From Paenibacillus_AP thailandensis (GTDB lineage: Bacteria; Bacillota; Bacilli; Paenibacillales; Paenibacillaceae): DNA of 64,000 nucleotides. The stretch covers positions 62,001 to 126,000 of the forward strand of contig NZ_JBHUMY010000013.1 in the NCBI RefSeq assembly GCF_042685365.1. Direction: 5' to 3'. This document shows positions 1 to 8,770 of this stretch, piece by piece. The notes under the pieces are model-generated. The model worked only from the letters and a program-made list of their open reading frames with translations. It was not told where the DNA came from and did not search any database. The first letter of the stretch is position 1. The number at the start of each line of letters is the position of its first letter. The translations under genes and the position numbers were made by a program.

Positions 1-540
1 CCACAGGTTCTGGCCGACGAGCGCCTCTTTGGCGTACGAGCCGGCCGGCACGGTTTCCGGAATGCCGATCGCTACGGTCCGGATGTCCGGGTTCGTCAGG
101 TCGGATTCGTTCCGGATCGGAGCGCCGTCATCGGAAGCCGCGACCAGGACGAGCTCGTTGCGGAGAAGCGCGGTTTGCTTGCTTTCCTCGATCAGGCCGG
201 CGTCGACGAGGGCGCGCATGTTCCGGTCCGCCGCGGATAGAAACAGGTCTGCGGGTGCGCCGTTCTCGATCTGCTGCTGAAGCGCTCCCGAAGCGCCGAA
301 GTTAAAGCTGATGAGCGTATCCGGATGCTCGCTTTCGTAAGCGGCCTTGATTTCTTCCAGCGCGTCCGTCAGGCTGGCGGCGGCGGAAACGGTCAGCTTG
401 ACCGTACCGCCCGAGGCTTCAGGCGCGGGCGGTACCGCTTCCGCGTCCCGGCCTTGGCCGTTGCCGCAGGCGGCGAGGAGCAGCAGCATCGGCAGGATGG
501 CGGCCCAAAGCCAAGGATTATTGCGGCGGTTATGTTTCAA
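1..540 (-). CDS. modA: Molybdate ABC transporter substrate-binding lipoprotein, partial
   Basis: First 180 codons of a reverse-strand gene that runs off the left edge. I take the TTG at 540-538 as start because GGAGG lies 8 nt upstream. The N-terminus is a lipoprotein signal with lipobox LLAAC (Cys25), followed by a short low-complexity linker and then the ModA fold: SAAASLTDALEEI, FGASGALQQQIENGAPADLFLSA (split over residues ~52-85) and a VPAGSYAKEAL stretch, all typical of molybdate/tungstate-binding proteins. It would capture molybdate outside the membrane for a ModBC permease presumably encoded to the left. It is divergent from a regulator that carries a related binding fold. Confidence 0.9.
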   Translation of the reverse strand, partial: MKHNRRNNPWLWAAILPMLLLLAACGNGQGRDAEAVPPAPEASGGTVKLTVSAAASLTDALEEIKAAYESEHPDTLISFNFGASGALQQQIENGAPADLFLSAADRNMRALVDAGLIEESKQTALLRNELVLVAASDDGAPIRNESDLTNPDIRTVAIGIPETVPAGSYAKEALVGQNLW

Positions 541-568
541 CGGCTTGCCCTCCTTTGCTATCGGTTTC

Positions 569-613
569 GTTATAATTGATTATAAACTGTTATAATTTGA
601 TATAGATTATAAG
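569..613. promoter_or_regulatory. Array of TTATAA hexamers between modA and its divergent regulator
   Basis: TTATAA occurs at 570-575, 580-585, 590-595 and 607-612; the first three are exactly 10 bp apart, one helical turn. The array also contains TATAAT in both orientations (571-576 and 591-596 plus; 584-579 and 611-606 minus), so it can serve as -10 elements, as an operator, or both. It lies in the 168-bp gap between the divergent modA and HTH-PBP genes. Operator function is inferred. Confidence 0.5.
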
Positions 614-708
614 ACAGGTCCACCCGCTTGTAAACCGAAAAGCATGAATTTACAAGCCGCTATGCTACAATAATGACTAACAGAAGAATCGCGGGGGAGG
701 TGTAACCG

Positions 709-1749
709 ATGGCGGACCATTTATCGTATACCGTCGACGAGATCGCCAAGCTGTTGAAGATATCGAAGCTGACCGTCTACGACTTGATCAAAAAAGGCGA
801 GCTGGTCGCCTATCGCGTCGGCAAGCAAATGCGGGTCGACGATTCCGATCTCGAAGCGTACAAAAACCGCTCGAAAGGAAAGGCAGGCCGGGCGGCGCAG
901 GCGGATCGGCCGTCTCCGGGGACGGGGCGCGCCGTCTCCGCCCAGGACGAGGAGCCGCTCGAGAGGAACGGCTTGCCGCCGGAGACGCCCGGGCGCTTGC
1001 GGCCCGCAGAAGAGGCGCCGAAGCGCGATAGCGCCGCGTCCGCGCGTCCGGTCGTCATCACGGGGCAAGATGCCAGCCTCGATCTGCTGGCGCGCCACTT
1101 GGAGAAGGCGAACGCCGCGTTCCGGCCGCTGCGCTCGTTCGTCGGGAGCCTGGACAGCCTGATTTCGATGTACCAAGGCAAAGCGGATATCGTCAGCACC
1201 CATCTGCTGGACGGGGATACCGGGGAATACAACGTGCCCTATACCCGCAAGCTGCTGGTCGGCACGCCGCATCTGGTCGTCCGACTGCTGAAACGGAAAG
1301 CGGGGCTGTACGTGCGCAAAGGCAATCCGCTTCGGCTGAAGGACTGGACCGATCTGACGAAGGAAGGCGTGCGGCTCATGAATCGGGAACGGGGGTCGGG
1401 CACACGGGTGCTGCTGGACGAGCAGCTCCGTCTGCATGGCATAAACGCCGCCGCCATTCAAGGCTACGGGGACGAGCAGACGAACCACTTGGGCGTAGCG
1501 GCGAAGGTAGCCTCGGGCGAAGCCGACGTCGGCATCGGCAGCGAGAAGGCGGCCGCCTTGGTGAGCGGAGTGGAGTTTGTCCCGCTTGCGGAGGAATGTT
1601 ACGATCTCGTTCTGCTGGACAAGCCGGACAACCGGACGTTGATCGATACGGTGCTGGCGGTGCTGCGCTCGGCAGCGTTCCGGGACGAGCTGCGAGCCGT
1701 GTCGGGCTATGATGTGTCGCAAACGGGCGAGATTATATACAAAGGGTAA
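709..1749 (+). CDS. Excisionase-type HTH plus PBP-like domain transcriptional regulator (molybdate-responsive candidate)
   Basis: A 346-residue protein. Residues 1-55 form an excisionase/MerR-like winged helix (YTVDEIAKLLKISKLTVYDLIKKG), followed by a charged, low-complexity linker to about residue 110 and then a periplasmic-binding-protein-like domain without a signal peptide (VGSLDSLISMYQGKADI; LLDGDTGEYN; MNRERGSGTRVLLDEQL; DVGIGSEKAA). This HTH+PBP architecture is known in cytoplasmic regulators of molybdate/tungstate genes. ATG has a strong GGGGGAGGTG site. Divergence from modA supports control of molybdate uptake through the TTATAA array; the ligand itself is inference. Confidence 0.8.
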   Translation: MADHLSYTVDEIAKLLKISKLTVYDLIKKGELVAYRVGKQMRVDDSDLEAYKNRSKGKAGRAAQADRPSPGTGRAVSAQDEEPLERNGLPPETPGRLRPAEEAPKRDSAASARPVVITGQDASLDLLARHLEKANAAFRPLRSFVGSLDSLISMYQGKADIVSTHLLDGDTGEYNVPYTRKLLVGTPHLVVRLLKRKAGLYVRKGNPLRLKDWTDLTKEGVRLMNRERGSGTRVLLDEQLRLHGINAAAIQGYGDEQTNHLGVAAKVASGEADVGIGSEKAAALVSGVEFVPLAEECYDLVLLDKPDNRTLIDTVLAVLRSAAFRDELRAVSGYDVSQTGEIIYKG

Positions 1750-1768
1750 ACTTTCAGGAGGCCAAGCG

Positions 1769-4291
1769 ATGAAGCATTCCATCTACGAGCTGGTGGAGAC
1801 CGGCGACACGCTGCCGTTCGACGTTTCCTTGCATAACGTCGGCTACGTGCCCAGCCATTGGCATAACAGCATCGAGATCATTTTTGTCCTCCGAGGAACG
1901 CTGGAGGTTACCGTCGACAACCGGAAGAGGGCGCTGTCGGAGGGGGACGTGCTGCTCATCAATTCTTGCCATGTGCATGAGGTGATCGGTCTCGACCCGA
2001 ACATTATCGCGACGTTCCTCATCCCGGACGCTTATGTGAAGGAAAACATCAGAGGACTGGACAACGCCGCTTTCGATTGCGATTCCGCCACGGCCGGCGA
2101 TGAGCGGCGCAAAGCGTTGGACCGGCTGCGCCAGCTGCTGGCGGAGATGGTTCAGCTCAAATACAAGCGCGGCGAGGTATACGAGCTGGAAATGCAAATC
2201 CGGATGCTGGGCGTCTTCTCCATTCTAATGCAGCAATTCCGGACGGAAGCGGATAGCGGGGGCATCAACGAGAAATATATGGAGCGTCTGCTGCGCATTA
2301 TCCATTATATCGAGGAGCATTACCGGGAACCGATCTCGCTGCAGGAAATCGCCGACCGGGAATATTTGTCCGTCCCGTATTTGTCCAAATTTCTGAGCGA
2401 AAATATCGGGCTTAACTTTCAATCCTACGTCGCGAGCATCCGGCTCAAAAACGCCGTCGAGGATTTGCTCCGCTTCGAGGAGAAGCCGATTGCCGACATC
2501 GCGCTCACGCACGGTTTCCCGAACGCCAAATCGTTCTACGCCGCTTTCAAAAACCGGTATCATATGACGCCGAACGAATACCGGAAGCAATACCGGCCGG
2601 GGACGAGCGACGGGAAGGCCAAGCTGTCCGCCAATTATTTGTCGTTTAACCAGTCCAGCGCGCTCGGCATCGTCAAGCAATACTTGCAGCGAAGCCAATC
2701 GCAGCAGCAGCAGCAGGCGGTGCAAGGGCTCGAAACGAAATCGGCGAGCGTTGACGCCGGCGTTTCCGGAAAGCCAATCCGCCACACCTGGAAAAACCTG
2801 ATTACGATCGGCAAAGCGAAGGAAGGCTTGCATGACGACGTGCAGAATCAGCTGCGCATGATTCAGAAGCGCTGTCCGTTTCGCTATATCCGCTTTCACG
2901 GCATTTTTGACGACGGCATGATGGTCTACCGGGAAGACGACGCCGGAGCGCCCCATTACAATTTCCGGTTCGTCGATCAGCTGTTCGATTTTTTGCTTTC
3001 CATCGGCTTGAAGCCCTTTATCGAGCTTGGCTTCATGCCGTCGGAGCTGGCTGCGGATCCGAACAAGAAGGTATTCTTCAGAGCCAGCTACGTCAGCGGT
3101 CCGAAGGACATGAACCGGTGGTGCGAGCTGGTGGAGCGGCTCCTCCGGCATTGCTTGAACCGTTACGGGCGGGAAGAAGTCGAAAGCTGGAAGCTGGAGT
3201 TTTGGAACGAGCCGGAATTCGAAGTATTTTGGCCGGGTCCGATAGAGGAATATTTGCAGTTTTACCTTCATACGTACCGGACGGTTAAGCGGGTATCCGA
3301 AGGTATTGCGATCGGGGCTCCGGGCCGGATTATTACGTTTCGTCCCGAAGCGTTCAACGAGATGTTTTTCGCCTTCTGCAAGGAGAATGATTGCGTGCCC
3401 GATTTTATACCGGTTCACTTCTATCCGCACGAGGACCTCGAGCAGACGATGAATTGGAAGGACAGGCTCTACAAGCTGGGTCCTTACCGGATTTTGCTCG
3501 AGCATTTCGGAAGCATTTCGCCGAATCCCGATTACCTGAAGGAGATGCTGGACCGCGAGAAAAACGTATTGGCCGGGCTGGGGCTCGCCCACCTTGATTT
3601 ATATTTGACCGAATGGAACTCGACGGCTTACCACCGGGAGCTGACGAACGACACGCTGTATAAAGCGGCTTATATTGTAAAAAATATCGTCGACAATCTC
3701 GATCGCATCGAAGGCTTCGGCTATTGGGTGATGAGCGACAACATCGAGGAGACCGCCGCGTCGAACCGGCTGTTTCACGGCGGACTTGGCTTGATCGCCC
3801 AGTACGGCATCCCGAAAGCGGCGATGGCCGCTTACGAGCTGCTGGCGAGGCTTGGAGACCGCCTGCTCGCGCGCGGCGACCATTATATCGTAACGGCCGG
3901 ACGGGGCGGGTATCAGGTGCTGTGCTACAATTACTGTCACTTCGACGATCTGTACGCCATGGGGGATATTTCGTTTATCGATGCGACGAATCGGTACAAC
4001 GCCTTCAAGGACGAGAAGTCGATCAAGCTGGAGCTGCAGCTGCACGGAATCCCGTCCGGCCGTTACCGGCTGGTTACCCGCACCGTCTCGCGCAAGGCGG
4101 GAAGCAGCTACGACGAGTGGGTGCGGATGGGCGCGCCCGATTACGTGACGGAGGAAGAGATCCTCTATTTGAAGGCGCATTCCCGTCCGAAAATGCGGGT
4201 CGAGCAGGCGGAGCTGGAGCGGGAGGCGCATTACAGAACCGTATTGGAGCCGCATAGCATCGAGCTGCTGGAACTGGTCCCGGTTTATTGA
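1769..4291 (+). CDS. AraC-family regulator fused to a GH39 glycoside hydrolase domain
   Basis: The ATG at 1769 has AGGAGG at 1756-1761; an in-frame upstream ATG at 1709 lies inside the previous gene. The protein has 840 residues. Residues ~1-130 are an AraC cupin sensor (HWHNSIEIIFVLRG, EGDVLLINSCHVHEV), ~170-275 a double HTH (ISLQEIADREYLSVPYLSKF; IADIALTHGFPNAKSFYAAF), ~300-325 a Gln-rich linker, and the rest a family 39 barrel. Both GH39 catalytic motifs are present: acid/base Glu481 in FWNEPEF and nucleophile Glu615 in LTEWNST. It has no signal peptide. It may be a regulator whose glycosidase domain senses or trims a xylan-type oligosaccharide. The next genes are a sugar symporter and a GH3 enzyme. 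Confidence 0.88.
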   Translation: MKHSIYELVETGDTLPFDVSLHNVGYVPSHWHNSIEIIFVLRGTLEVTVDNRKRALSEGDVLLINSCHVHEVIGLDPNIIATFLIPDAYVKENIRGLDNAAFDCDSATAGDERRKALDRLRQLLAEMVQLKYKRGEVYELEMQIRMLGVFSILMQQFRTEADSGGINEKYMERLLRIIHYIEEHYREPISLQEIADREYLSVPYLSKFLSENIGLNFQSYVASIRLKNAVEDLLRFEEKPIADIALTHGFPNAKSFYAAFKNRYHMTPNEYRKQYRPGTSDGKAKLSANYLSFNQSSALGIVKQYLQRSQSQQQQQAVQGLETKSASVDAGVSGKPIRHTWKNLITIGKAKEGLHDDVQNQLRMIQKRCPFRYIRFHGIFDDGMMVYREDDAGAPHYNFRFVDQLFDFLLSIGLKPFIELGFMPSELAADPNKKVFFRASYVSGPKDMNRWCELVERLLRHCLNRYGREEVESWKLEFWNEPEFEVFWPGPIEEYLQFYLHTYRTVKRVSEGIAIGAPGRIITFRPEAFNEMFFAFCKENDCVPDFIPVHFYPHEDLEQTMNWKDRLYKLGPYRILLEHFGSISPNPDYLKEMLDREKNVLAGLGLAHLDLYLTEWNSTAYHRELTNDTLYKAAYIVKNIVDNLDRIEGFGYWVMSDNIEETAASNRLFHGGLGLIAQYGIPKAAMAAYELLARLGDRLLARGDHYIVTAGRGGYQVLCYNYCHFDDLYAMGDISFIDATNRYNAFKDEKSIKLELQLHGIPSGRYRLVTRTVSRKAGSSYDEWVRMGAPDYVTEEEILYLKAHSRPKMRVEQAELEREAHYRTVLEPHSIELLELVPVY

Positions 4292-4414
4292 CCGGCCCGG
4301 CGTTTGCCCAACGCTTGTCGGGATAATAGTGCGGATGGTCGGCTCGGCCCCGGCTATGCCGCTTTCGGGGCGGGGTGGGTCTATGGACCCTCGATTCCCC
4401 CCGGAAAATGCGGG

Positions 4415-4475
4415 TGTAAGCGTTTAATTGGGTTAAAATTTAATGCGCGGGACCCGCTTTTTCGAAACGCTTTCA
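4415..4475. promoter_or_regulatory. Two imperfect cre-like sites
   Basis: TGTAAGCGTTTAAT (4415-4428) and TCGAAACGCTTTCA (4462-4475) each match 12 of 14 positions of the CcpA cre consensus TGWNANCGNTNWCA. They flank AT-rich DNA downstream of the AraC-GH39 gene and upstream of the terminator at 4516. LacI-family operators look similar, so the binding protein is uncertain. Confidence 0.4.
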
Positions 4476-4515
4476 TACAAACGGATTAAAAAATGCCCCA
4501 TAAGAAGCTAACTCG

Positions 4516-4547
4516 GCGCCTGTCTTGCAGCAGGCGCTTTCTTTTAT
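4516..4547 (+). terminator. Rho-independent terminator
   Basis: GCGCCTG (4516-4522) pairs with CAGGCGC (4531-4537) over an 8-nt loop and is followed by TTTCTTTT. It sits about 225 nt after the AraC-GH39 stop and before the symporter promoter region. Confidence 0.7.
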
Positions 4548-4556
4548 ACTTATTAA

Positions 4557-4583
4557 TGTAATCGTTTTCAAAAATCGTTTTCA
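4557..4583. promoter_or_regulatory. Perfect cre site with tandem half-repeat
   Basis: TGTAATCGTTTTCA (4557-4570) matches all 14 positions of the cre consensus, and ATCGTTTTCA is repeated at 4574-4583. The pair lies 35-60 nt before the symporter start, where bound CcpA would block transcription in the presence of preferred sugars. Confidence 0.65.
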
Positions 4584-4617
4584 AGCTTCATATTTTTTTA
4601 CTCGGGAGGTTGCTGTC

Positions 4618-5925
4618 ATGGCTGAAGCAAAGGTCAAAGGACAGGTTATAACGCCGTTTGGCAGATTGACGTTTGGCATTATGCTTGGTTACGGTCTGAT
4701 GATGCTGGCCCTAATGACGCCGGCTTTGCTGCTGTTAACGTTTAAAATGATCGAAATCGATCCTGAAGGCTATACGTCTTCCTATGGGCTTGTCTCCGGT
4801 GTAGGCGCTTTCTTCGCGCTCATCGGCAACCCGCTGGGCGGCGCGCTCAGCGACCGTACGAACATATCGTTCGGACGCCGCCGCACGTGGATATTGATCG
4901 GGCCGCTCGTCGGCTGCGCCGCGCTGCTGTGGGTCGGCATGGCGACGCAAGTATGGCAGGTCGTCGTCGGATGGTCCATTGCCCAGCTGTTCTTCAACTT
5001 CGGGATGGCTGCCTATACGGCGCTTATTCCCGATCAGGTGAAAGTGGAGAAGCAAGGAACGATATCCGGCCTGCAAGGCATCGCCCTTCCGGTCGCCATG
5101 GCCGTCGGCATGGTGCTGATGATGATCATGACGAACGTTCCCGCGACCGTAAAGTGGACCCTGCTTAGCGCGCTTGGCCTTATCGGCCCGATCGTAAGCC
5201 TGTTCATCATCCGCGACGGCAAGGTTGAAATCGTGAAGGAGCCGAAAGCGCAAGTGTCGCTTGGCGAAAAGCTGAGCAAGGTGTATCCGAGCCCGCGCAA
5301 ATTCCCGCATTTCACTTGGGCGATGATCGGCAAGTTCCTGCTTATGATGGGCTATTGCAGCACGTTGTATTTGACCGTCATGCTGGTCAACCGGATGGGT
5401 TACACCGAAGCCGAGGCGACAAGCAGCGTAGGCGTCCTTAACATCGTCGGGTTGATCGCTACCGCGATTACAAGCATATTGGGCGGCGTGATGTCCGATA
5501 AAGTCCGCAAGCAAAAACCGTTCCTGTACGTTTCGGCGTTTATAATGCTTATCGGCATTCTGGTATACGCTTTCGTGCCGCACTTTACGGCATTCCTGGT
5601 TGCGACGACGATTATCGGACTTGGCTACGGCTGCTTCGCCGCCGTCGATACGGCGCTTGTCGCGCGCATTCTTCCGCGCAAGGAAGATGCGGCCAAGGAC
5701 TTCGGCCTGATGAACGTAGCGAACGCGCTGCCGCAGTCGATCGTGCCGGCGATCGCTCCGCTTCTGCTCGGCATCGGGGGCTGGTCGTTCTTCTACATCG
5801 TGCTGGCCGCTTGCCTGTTGCTCGGTATTTTCTCCGTCAAGCCTCTTCCGGAGATCGGGACCGCCGCAGGAGAGAAAAACGAAAAGGCGGAGCCTGCGAA
5901 CGCATCGGCAACGCGTGCGGTTTGA
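4618..5925 (+). CDS. MFS/GPH-family glycoside:cation symporter
   Basis: ATG at 4618 is preceded by GGGAGG; the in-frame extension to 4525 overlaps the cre site and is unlikely to be translated. 435 residues with about 12 hydrophobic segments. The loop after TM2 carries GGALSDRTNISFGRRRTW, and residues ~115-130 carry ALIPDQVKVEKQGTISG, both typical of glycoside-pentoside-hexuronide symporters. The C-terminal ~25 residues are hydrophilic and Ala/Glu-rich. Placed between an AraC-GH39 gene and a cytoplasmic GH3 enzyme, it probably imports a plant-derived beta-linked oligosaccharide. Likely under CcpA repression through the cre site just upstream. Confidence 0.85.
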   Translation: MAEAKVKGQVITPFGRLTFGIMLGYGLMMLALMTPALLLLTFKMIEIDPEGYTSSYGLVSGVGAFFALIGNPLGGALSDRTNISFGRRRTWILIGPLVGCAALLWVGMATQVWQVVVGWSIAQLFFNFGMAAYTALIPDQVKVEKQGTISGLQGIALPVAMAVGMVLMMIMTNVPATVKWTLLSALGLIGPIVSLFIIRDGKVEIVKEPKAQVSLGEKLSKVYPSPRKFPHFTWAMIGKFLLMMGYCSTLYLTVMLVNRMGYTEAEATSSVGVLNIVGLIATAITSILGGVMSDKVRKQKPFLYVSAFIMLIGILVYAFVPHFTAFLVATTIIGLGYGCFAAVDTALVARILPRKEDAAKDFGLMNVANALPQSIVPAIAPLLLGIGGWSFFYIVLAACLLLGIFSVKPLPEIGTAAGEKNEKAEPANASATRAV

Positions 5926-5956
5926 ATGAAGCAAATTTGTCGTCATGGATGAAACC

Positions 5957-6021
5957 GGCCTTTGGAGCGCCGTTATCCGCGTCGCTCTTTCCGGCGGCGC
6001 GGTTGCGGCGCTCCAAAGGCC
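5957..6021. repeat. Long perfect inverted repeat between symporter and GH3 genes
   Basis: GGCCTTTGGAGCGCCG (5957-5972) is repeated exactly in inverted orientation at 6006-6021 with a 33-nt spacer, which could form a 16-bp stem. No T-run follows, so an mRNA-processing or stability hairpin is more likely than a terminator. Confidence 0.75.
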
Positions 6022-6062
6022 GCGGCGCATAGGAGAGAGAAGAGAAATTGGAGGGAAACGAT

Positions 6063-8318
6063 ATGACAAATAATACGGAAACCAAAAATACGATCAAATA
6101 CGTGCACAATCCAGGGGGGCCGACGCTTGGCTATTCGACCTCGTCGGGCGTCCGGATTTTGGAGCGGGACGGCTTGTTTTTTAAAGATTTAAGCCGCGAC
6201 GGCAAGCTGGACAAATACGAGGACTGGCGGCTTTCGCCGGAGGAGCGGGCGCAGGATCTCGCCTCCAAGATGAGCGTCGAGCAAATCGCCGGCTTGATGC
6301 TGTACAGCCGGCACCAGTCGATTCCGGCTTCGTCCGGGGACTGGTTCGCCGGCACGTATAACGGCAAGCCGTACGAGGAAAGCGGCGCGAAGCCGTGGGA
6401 GCTGACGGACGAGCAGAAGGCGTTCTTGGCCAAGGATCATCTGCGCCATATTCTCGTCACCAAGGTGGAGAGCCCCGAAGTAGCCGCCCGCTGGAATAAC
6501 GAGGTGCAGGCTTTCGCGGAGGGAGAGGGGCTCGGCATCCCGGCCAACAACAGCTCCGATCCGCGCCACAGCTCGGACGCCAGCTCGGAGTTCAATGCCG
6601 GCTCCGGCGGCAAAATATCGATGTGGCCGGAAACGCTTGGCTTGGCGGCGACGTTCGATCCGTCCGTCGTGCGCCGGTTCGGCGAGATCGCGGCACAGGA
6701 ATACCGTGCGCTTGGCCTTACGACCGCTTTGTCGCCGCAGATCGACATTGCGACCGATCCGCGCTGGTTCCGCTTTAACGGCACGTTCGGCGAGGATTCC
6801 AAGCTGACGACGGACATGGGCCGGGCTTATGTGGACGGCTTCCAGACGTCCGAAGGGGACCGGGAGCTGTACGATGGATGGGGTTACGACAGCGTGAACG
6901 CGATGGTGAAGCATTGGCCGGGAGGCGGCTCGGGCGAAGGAGGCCGCGACGCGCATTTTGGCTGCGGGAAATATGCGGTATATCCCGGAAACAACTTCGA
7001 GGAGCATTTGAAGCCGTTCACGGAGGGCGCGTTCAAGCTGGAGGGCAAGACGGGCAAGGCGTCTGCGGTGATGCCGTATTATACGATTTCGTCGAACCAA
7101 GACACAAAGAACGGCGAAAACGTCGGCAACTCTTACAGCGAATATTTGATCGAGGATTTGCTTCGGGGCGAATACGGCTACGACGGCGTCGTCTGCACGG
7201 ACTGGATGATTACGGCCGACGAGACGAACAAGTATTCCTTCCTTAGCGGCAAGCCTTGGGGCGTGGAGGGACTTACCGTCGCGGAGCGCCACTACAAGCT
7301 GCTGATGGCCGGCGTGGATCAGTTCGGCGGCAACAACGACGTCGAGCCGGTGCTGGAAGCTTACCGGATGGGCGTCGCCGAACACGGCGAAGCGTTCATG
7401 CGGAGCCGTTTCGAGAAGTCGGCGGTGCGCCTGCTGCTCAATATGTTCCGTCTCGGCCTCTTCGAGAACCCGTATCTGGAGCCGGAGCGGAGCGCCGGGA
7501 TCGTCGGCAATCCCGCTTTCATGCAAGCGGGCTATGAGACGCAGCTGAAATCGGTCGTTCTGCTCAAAAATAAAGGCAACGTGCTGCCGCTTGCGCCGAA
7601 GAGCAAGGTTTACATTCCGAAGCGGTACACGCCGGCCGGCACCGACTGGTTCGGTTTTCCGACGCCGGAGAAGCTGGAGTATCCGGTCAATCTGGACGTG
7701 GTATCGCGTTACTTTACCGTCACGTACGATCCGCAGGAGGCCGACTTCGGCCTGGTGTTCATCGCCGGACCTTCCTCCGGCATTACGGGCTACAGCACGG
7801 AAGACGCCGACAACGGCGGCAACGGCTACGTGCCGCTCAGCTTGCAGTACCGTCCTTATACGGCCGAGCATGCGCGGGAGAAGAGCTTGATGTTCGACGC
7901 GAAGGACCGCTCGTATAAAGGAAAGACGGTCAGAACGCATAACGAATCGGATCTGGACGCGGTACTCGATACGAAAAACAAGCTTCAAGGCAAGCCGGTA
8001 ATCGTCTCGATGCTGCTGTCGAATCCGGCTGTTGTCGAGGAATTCGAAGCCGAGGCCGATGCGATATTGGCGAATTTCGGCGTACAGGATCAAGCGCTGA
8101 TGGACATTCTGTCCGGGGCGGCGGAGCCGTCCGGACTGCTGCCGATGCAGATGCCGGCGAATATGCGCACGGTCGAAGAGCAGCTCGAGGACGTCGCCCA
8201 CGATATGGAATGCCATGTCGATTCGGAGGGCCACACTTACGATTTTGCCTTCGGGATGAATTGGAGCGGCGTCATCCGCGACGAGCGGACGGCGAAATAC
8301 GGAAAGAGCCCGCGTTGA
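6063..8318 (+). CDS. Family 3 glycoside hydrolase (beta-glucosidase/beta-xylosidase type)
   Basis: ATG at 6063 has GGAGGG 8 nt upstream; a TTG five codons earlier overlaps that site. 751 residues, no signal peptide, so cytoplasmic. The N-terminal barrel contains SMWPETLGLAATFDP, ALSPQIDIATDPRW, and the nucleophile motif GYDGVVCTDWM with Asp380; the C-terminal alpha/beta sandwich begins near KSVVLLKNKGNVLPL. It would hydrolyse imported beta-glycosides to monosaccharides. It is co-directional with the symporter, separated by 138 bp containing a 16-bp inverted repeat. Exact substrate specificity (glucoside or xyloside) cannot be fixed from motifs; the upstream GH39 domain favours xylo-oligosaccharides. 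Confidence 0.88.
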   Translation: MTNNTETKNTIKYVHNPGGPTLGYSTSSGVRILERDGLFFKDLSRDGKLDKYEDWRLSPEERAQDLASKMSVEQIAGLMLYSRHQSIPASSGDWFAGTYNGKPYEESGAKPWELTDEQKAFLAKDHLRHILVTKVESPEVAARWNNEVQAFAEGEGLGIPANNSSDPRHSSDASSEFNAGSGGKISMWPETLGLAATFDPSVVRRFGEIAAQEYRALGLTTALSPQIDIATDPRWFRFNGTFGEDSKLTTDMGRAYVDGFQTSEGDRELYDGWGYDSVNAMVKHWPGGGSGEGGRDAHFGCGKYAVYPGNNFEEHLKPFTEGAFKLEGKTGKASAVMPYYTISSNQDTKNGENVGNSYSEYLIEDLLRGEYGYDGVVCTDWMITADETNKYSFLSGKPWGVEGLTVAERHYKLLMAGVDQFGGNNDVEPVLEAYRMGVAEHGEAFMRSRFEKSAVRLLLNMFRLGLFENPYLEPERSAGIVGNPAFMQAGYETQLKSVVLLKNKGNVLPLAPKSKVYIPKRYTPAGTDWFGFPTPEKLEYPVNLDVVSRYFTVTYDPQEADFGLVFIAGPSSGITGYSTEDADNGGNGYVPLSLQYRPYTAEHAREKSLMFDAKDRSYKGKTVRTHNESDLDAVLDTKNKLQGKPVIVSMLLSNPAVVEEFEAEADAILANFGVQDQALMDILSGAAEPSGLLPMQMPANMRTVEEQLEDVAHDMECHVDSEGHTYDFAFGMNWSGVIRDERTAKYGKSPR

Positions 8319-8424
8319 CGGCATGGCATGGCGGGCCGGAACGGCTCCGGCTCGCTAGGCTCAATTCGGAGACGGGGCGTCCTTCTATGACAGGATGATG
8401 GACCCGGAATAAGCCGGTAACTTT

Positions 8425-8477
8425 GGCGGCGGCAGGCCAGGACTTTACTGCAAGTCCTAGCCTGCCGCCGCCTTTTT
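8425..8477 (+). terminator. Strong Rho-independent terminator after GH3 gene
   Basis: GGCGGCGGCAGGC pairs with GCCTGCCGCCGCC with further pairing GGACTT/AAGTCC inside, followed by TTTTT. It ends the sugar operon. Confidence 0.9.
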
Positions 8478-8562
8478 CTCCTGAGGGCTAATCGTAGATT
8501 GACCTCTAACCGCTCTTTATTGGCGGTATGACCGCGCCCCGCGGGGTAACGGGATAAGCTCT

Positions 8563-8770
8563 CGGCTGCTTCGGGGGCCGTTTTTTTGTGCTGGCGGTTT
8601 TCTTTGCTTATAATGGAGGTAAGCGGGCGAAGCTTTTATGCAGATGAAATCTATAGGTTTCTTATTTCAAATGGTTTTCCTTTCGCGCCAACCGGCTCGT
8701 CCCGGCCGGGATCATGAAGCCGTTTCGGCTTGCTCGTTTATTTCGTTGAAGCGTATCAGGAGGCAACAGC
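8563..8770 (+). promoter_or_regulatory. Upstream region of relP with possible promoter
   Basis: A short hairpin CGGC/GCCG (8563-8580) with a 7-nt T-run precedes a candidate SigA promoter: TTGTGC (8586-8591), 17-bp spacer, TATAAT (8609-8614). The -35 matches only 3 of 6. The remaining ~155 nt to relP are an unexplained 5' region without a clear structure. Confidence 0.35.

Noticed and set aside
721..1782. Long antisense frames opposite most genes, for example 353 codons here
   Set aside because: They mirror GC-rich coding genes, have no ribosome sites and lack recognisable domains.
2690..2725. CAG repeat run
   Set aside because: It encodes the Gln-rich linker of the AraC-GH39 fusion and is not an independent repeat element.
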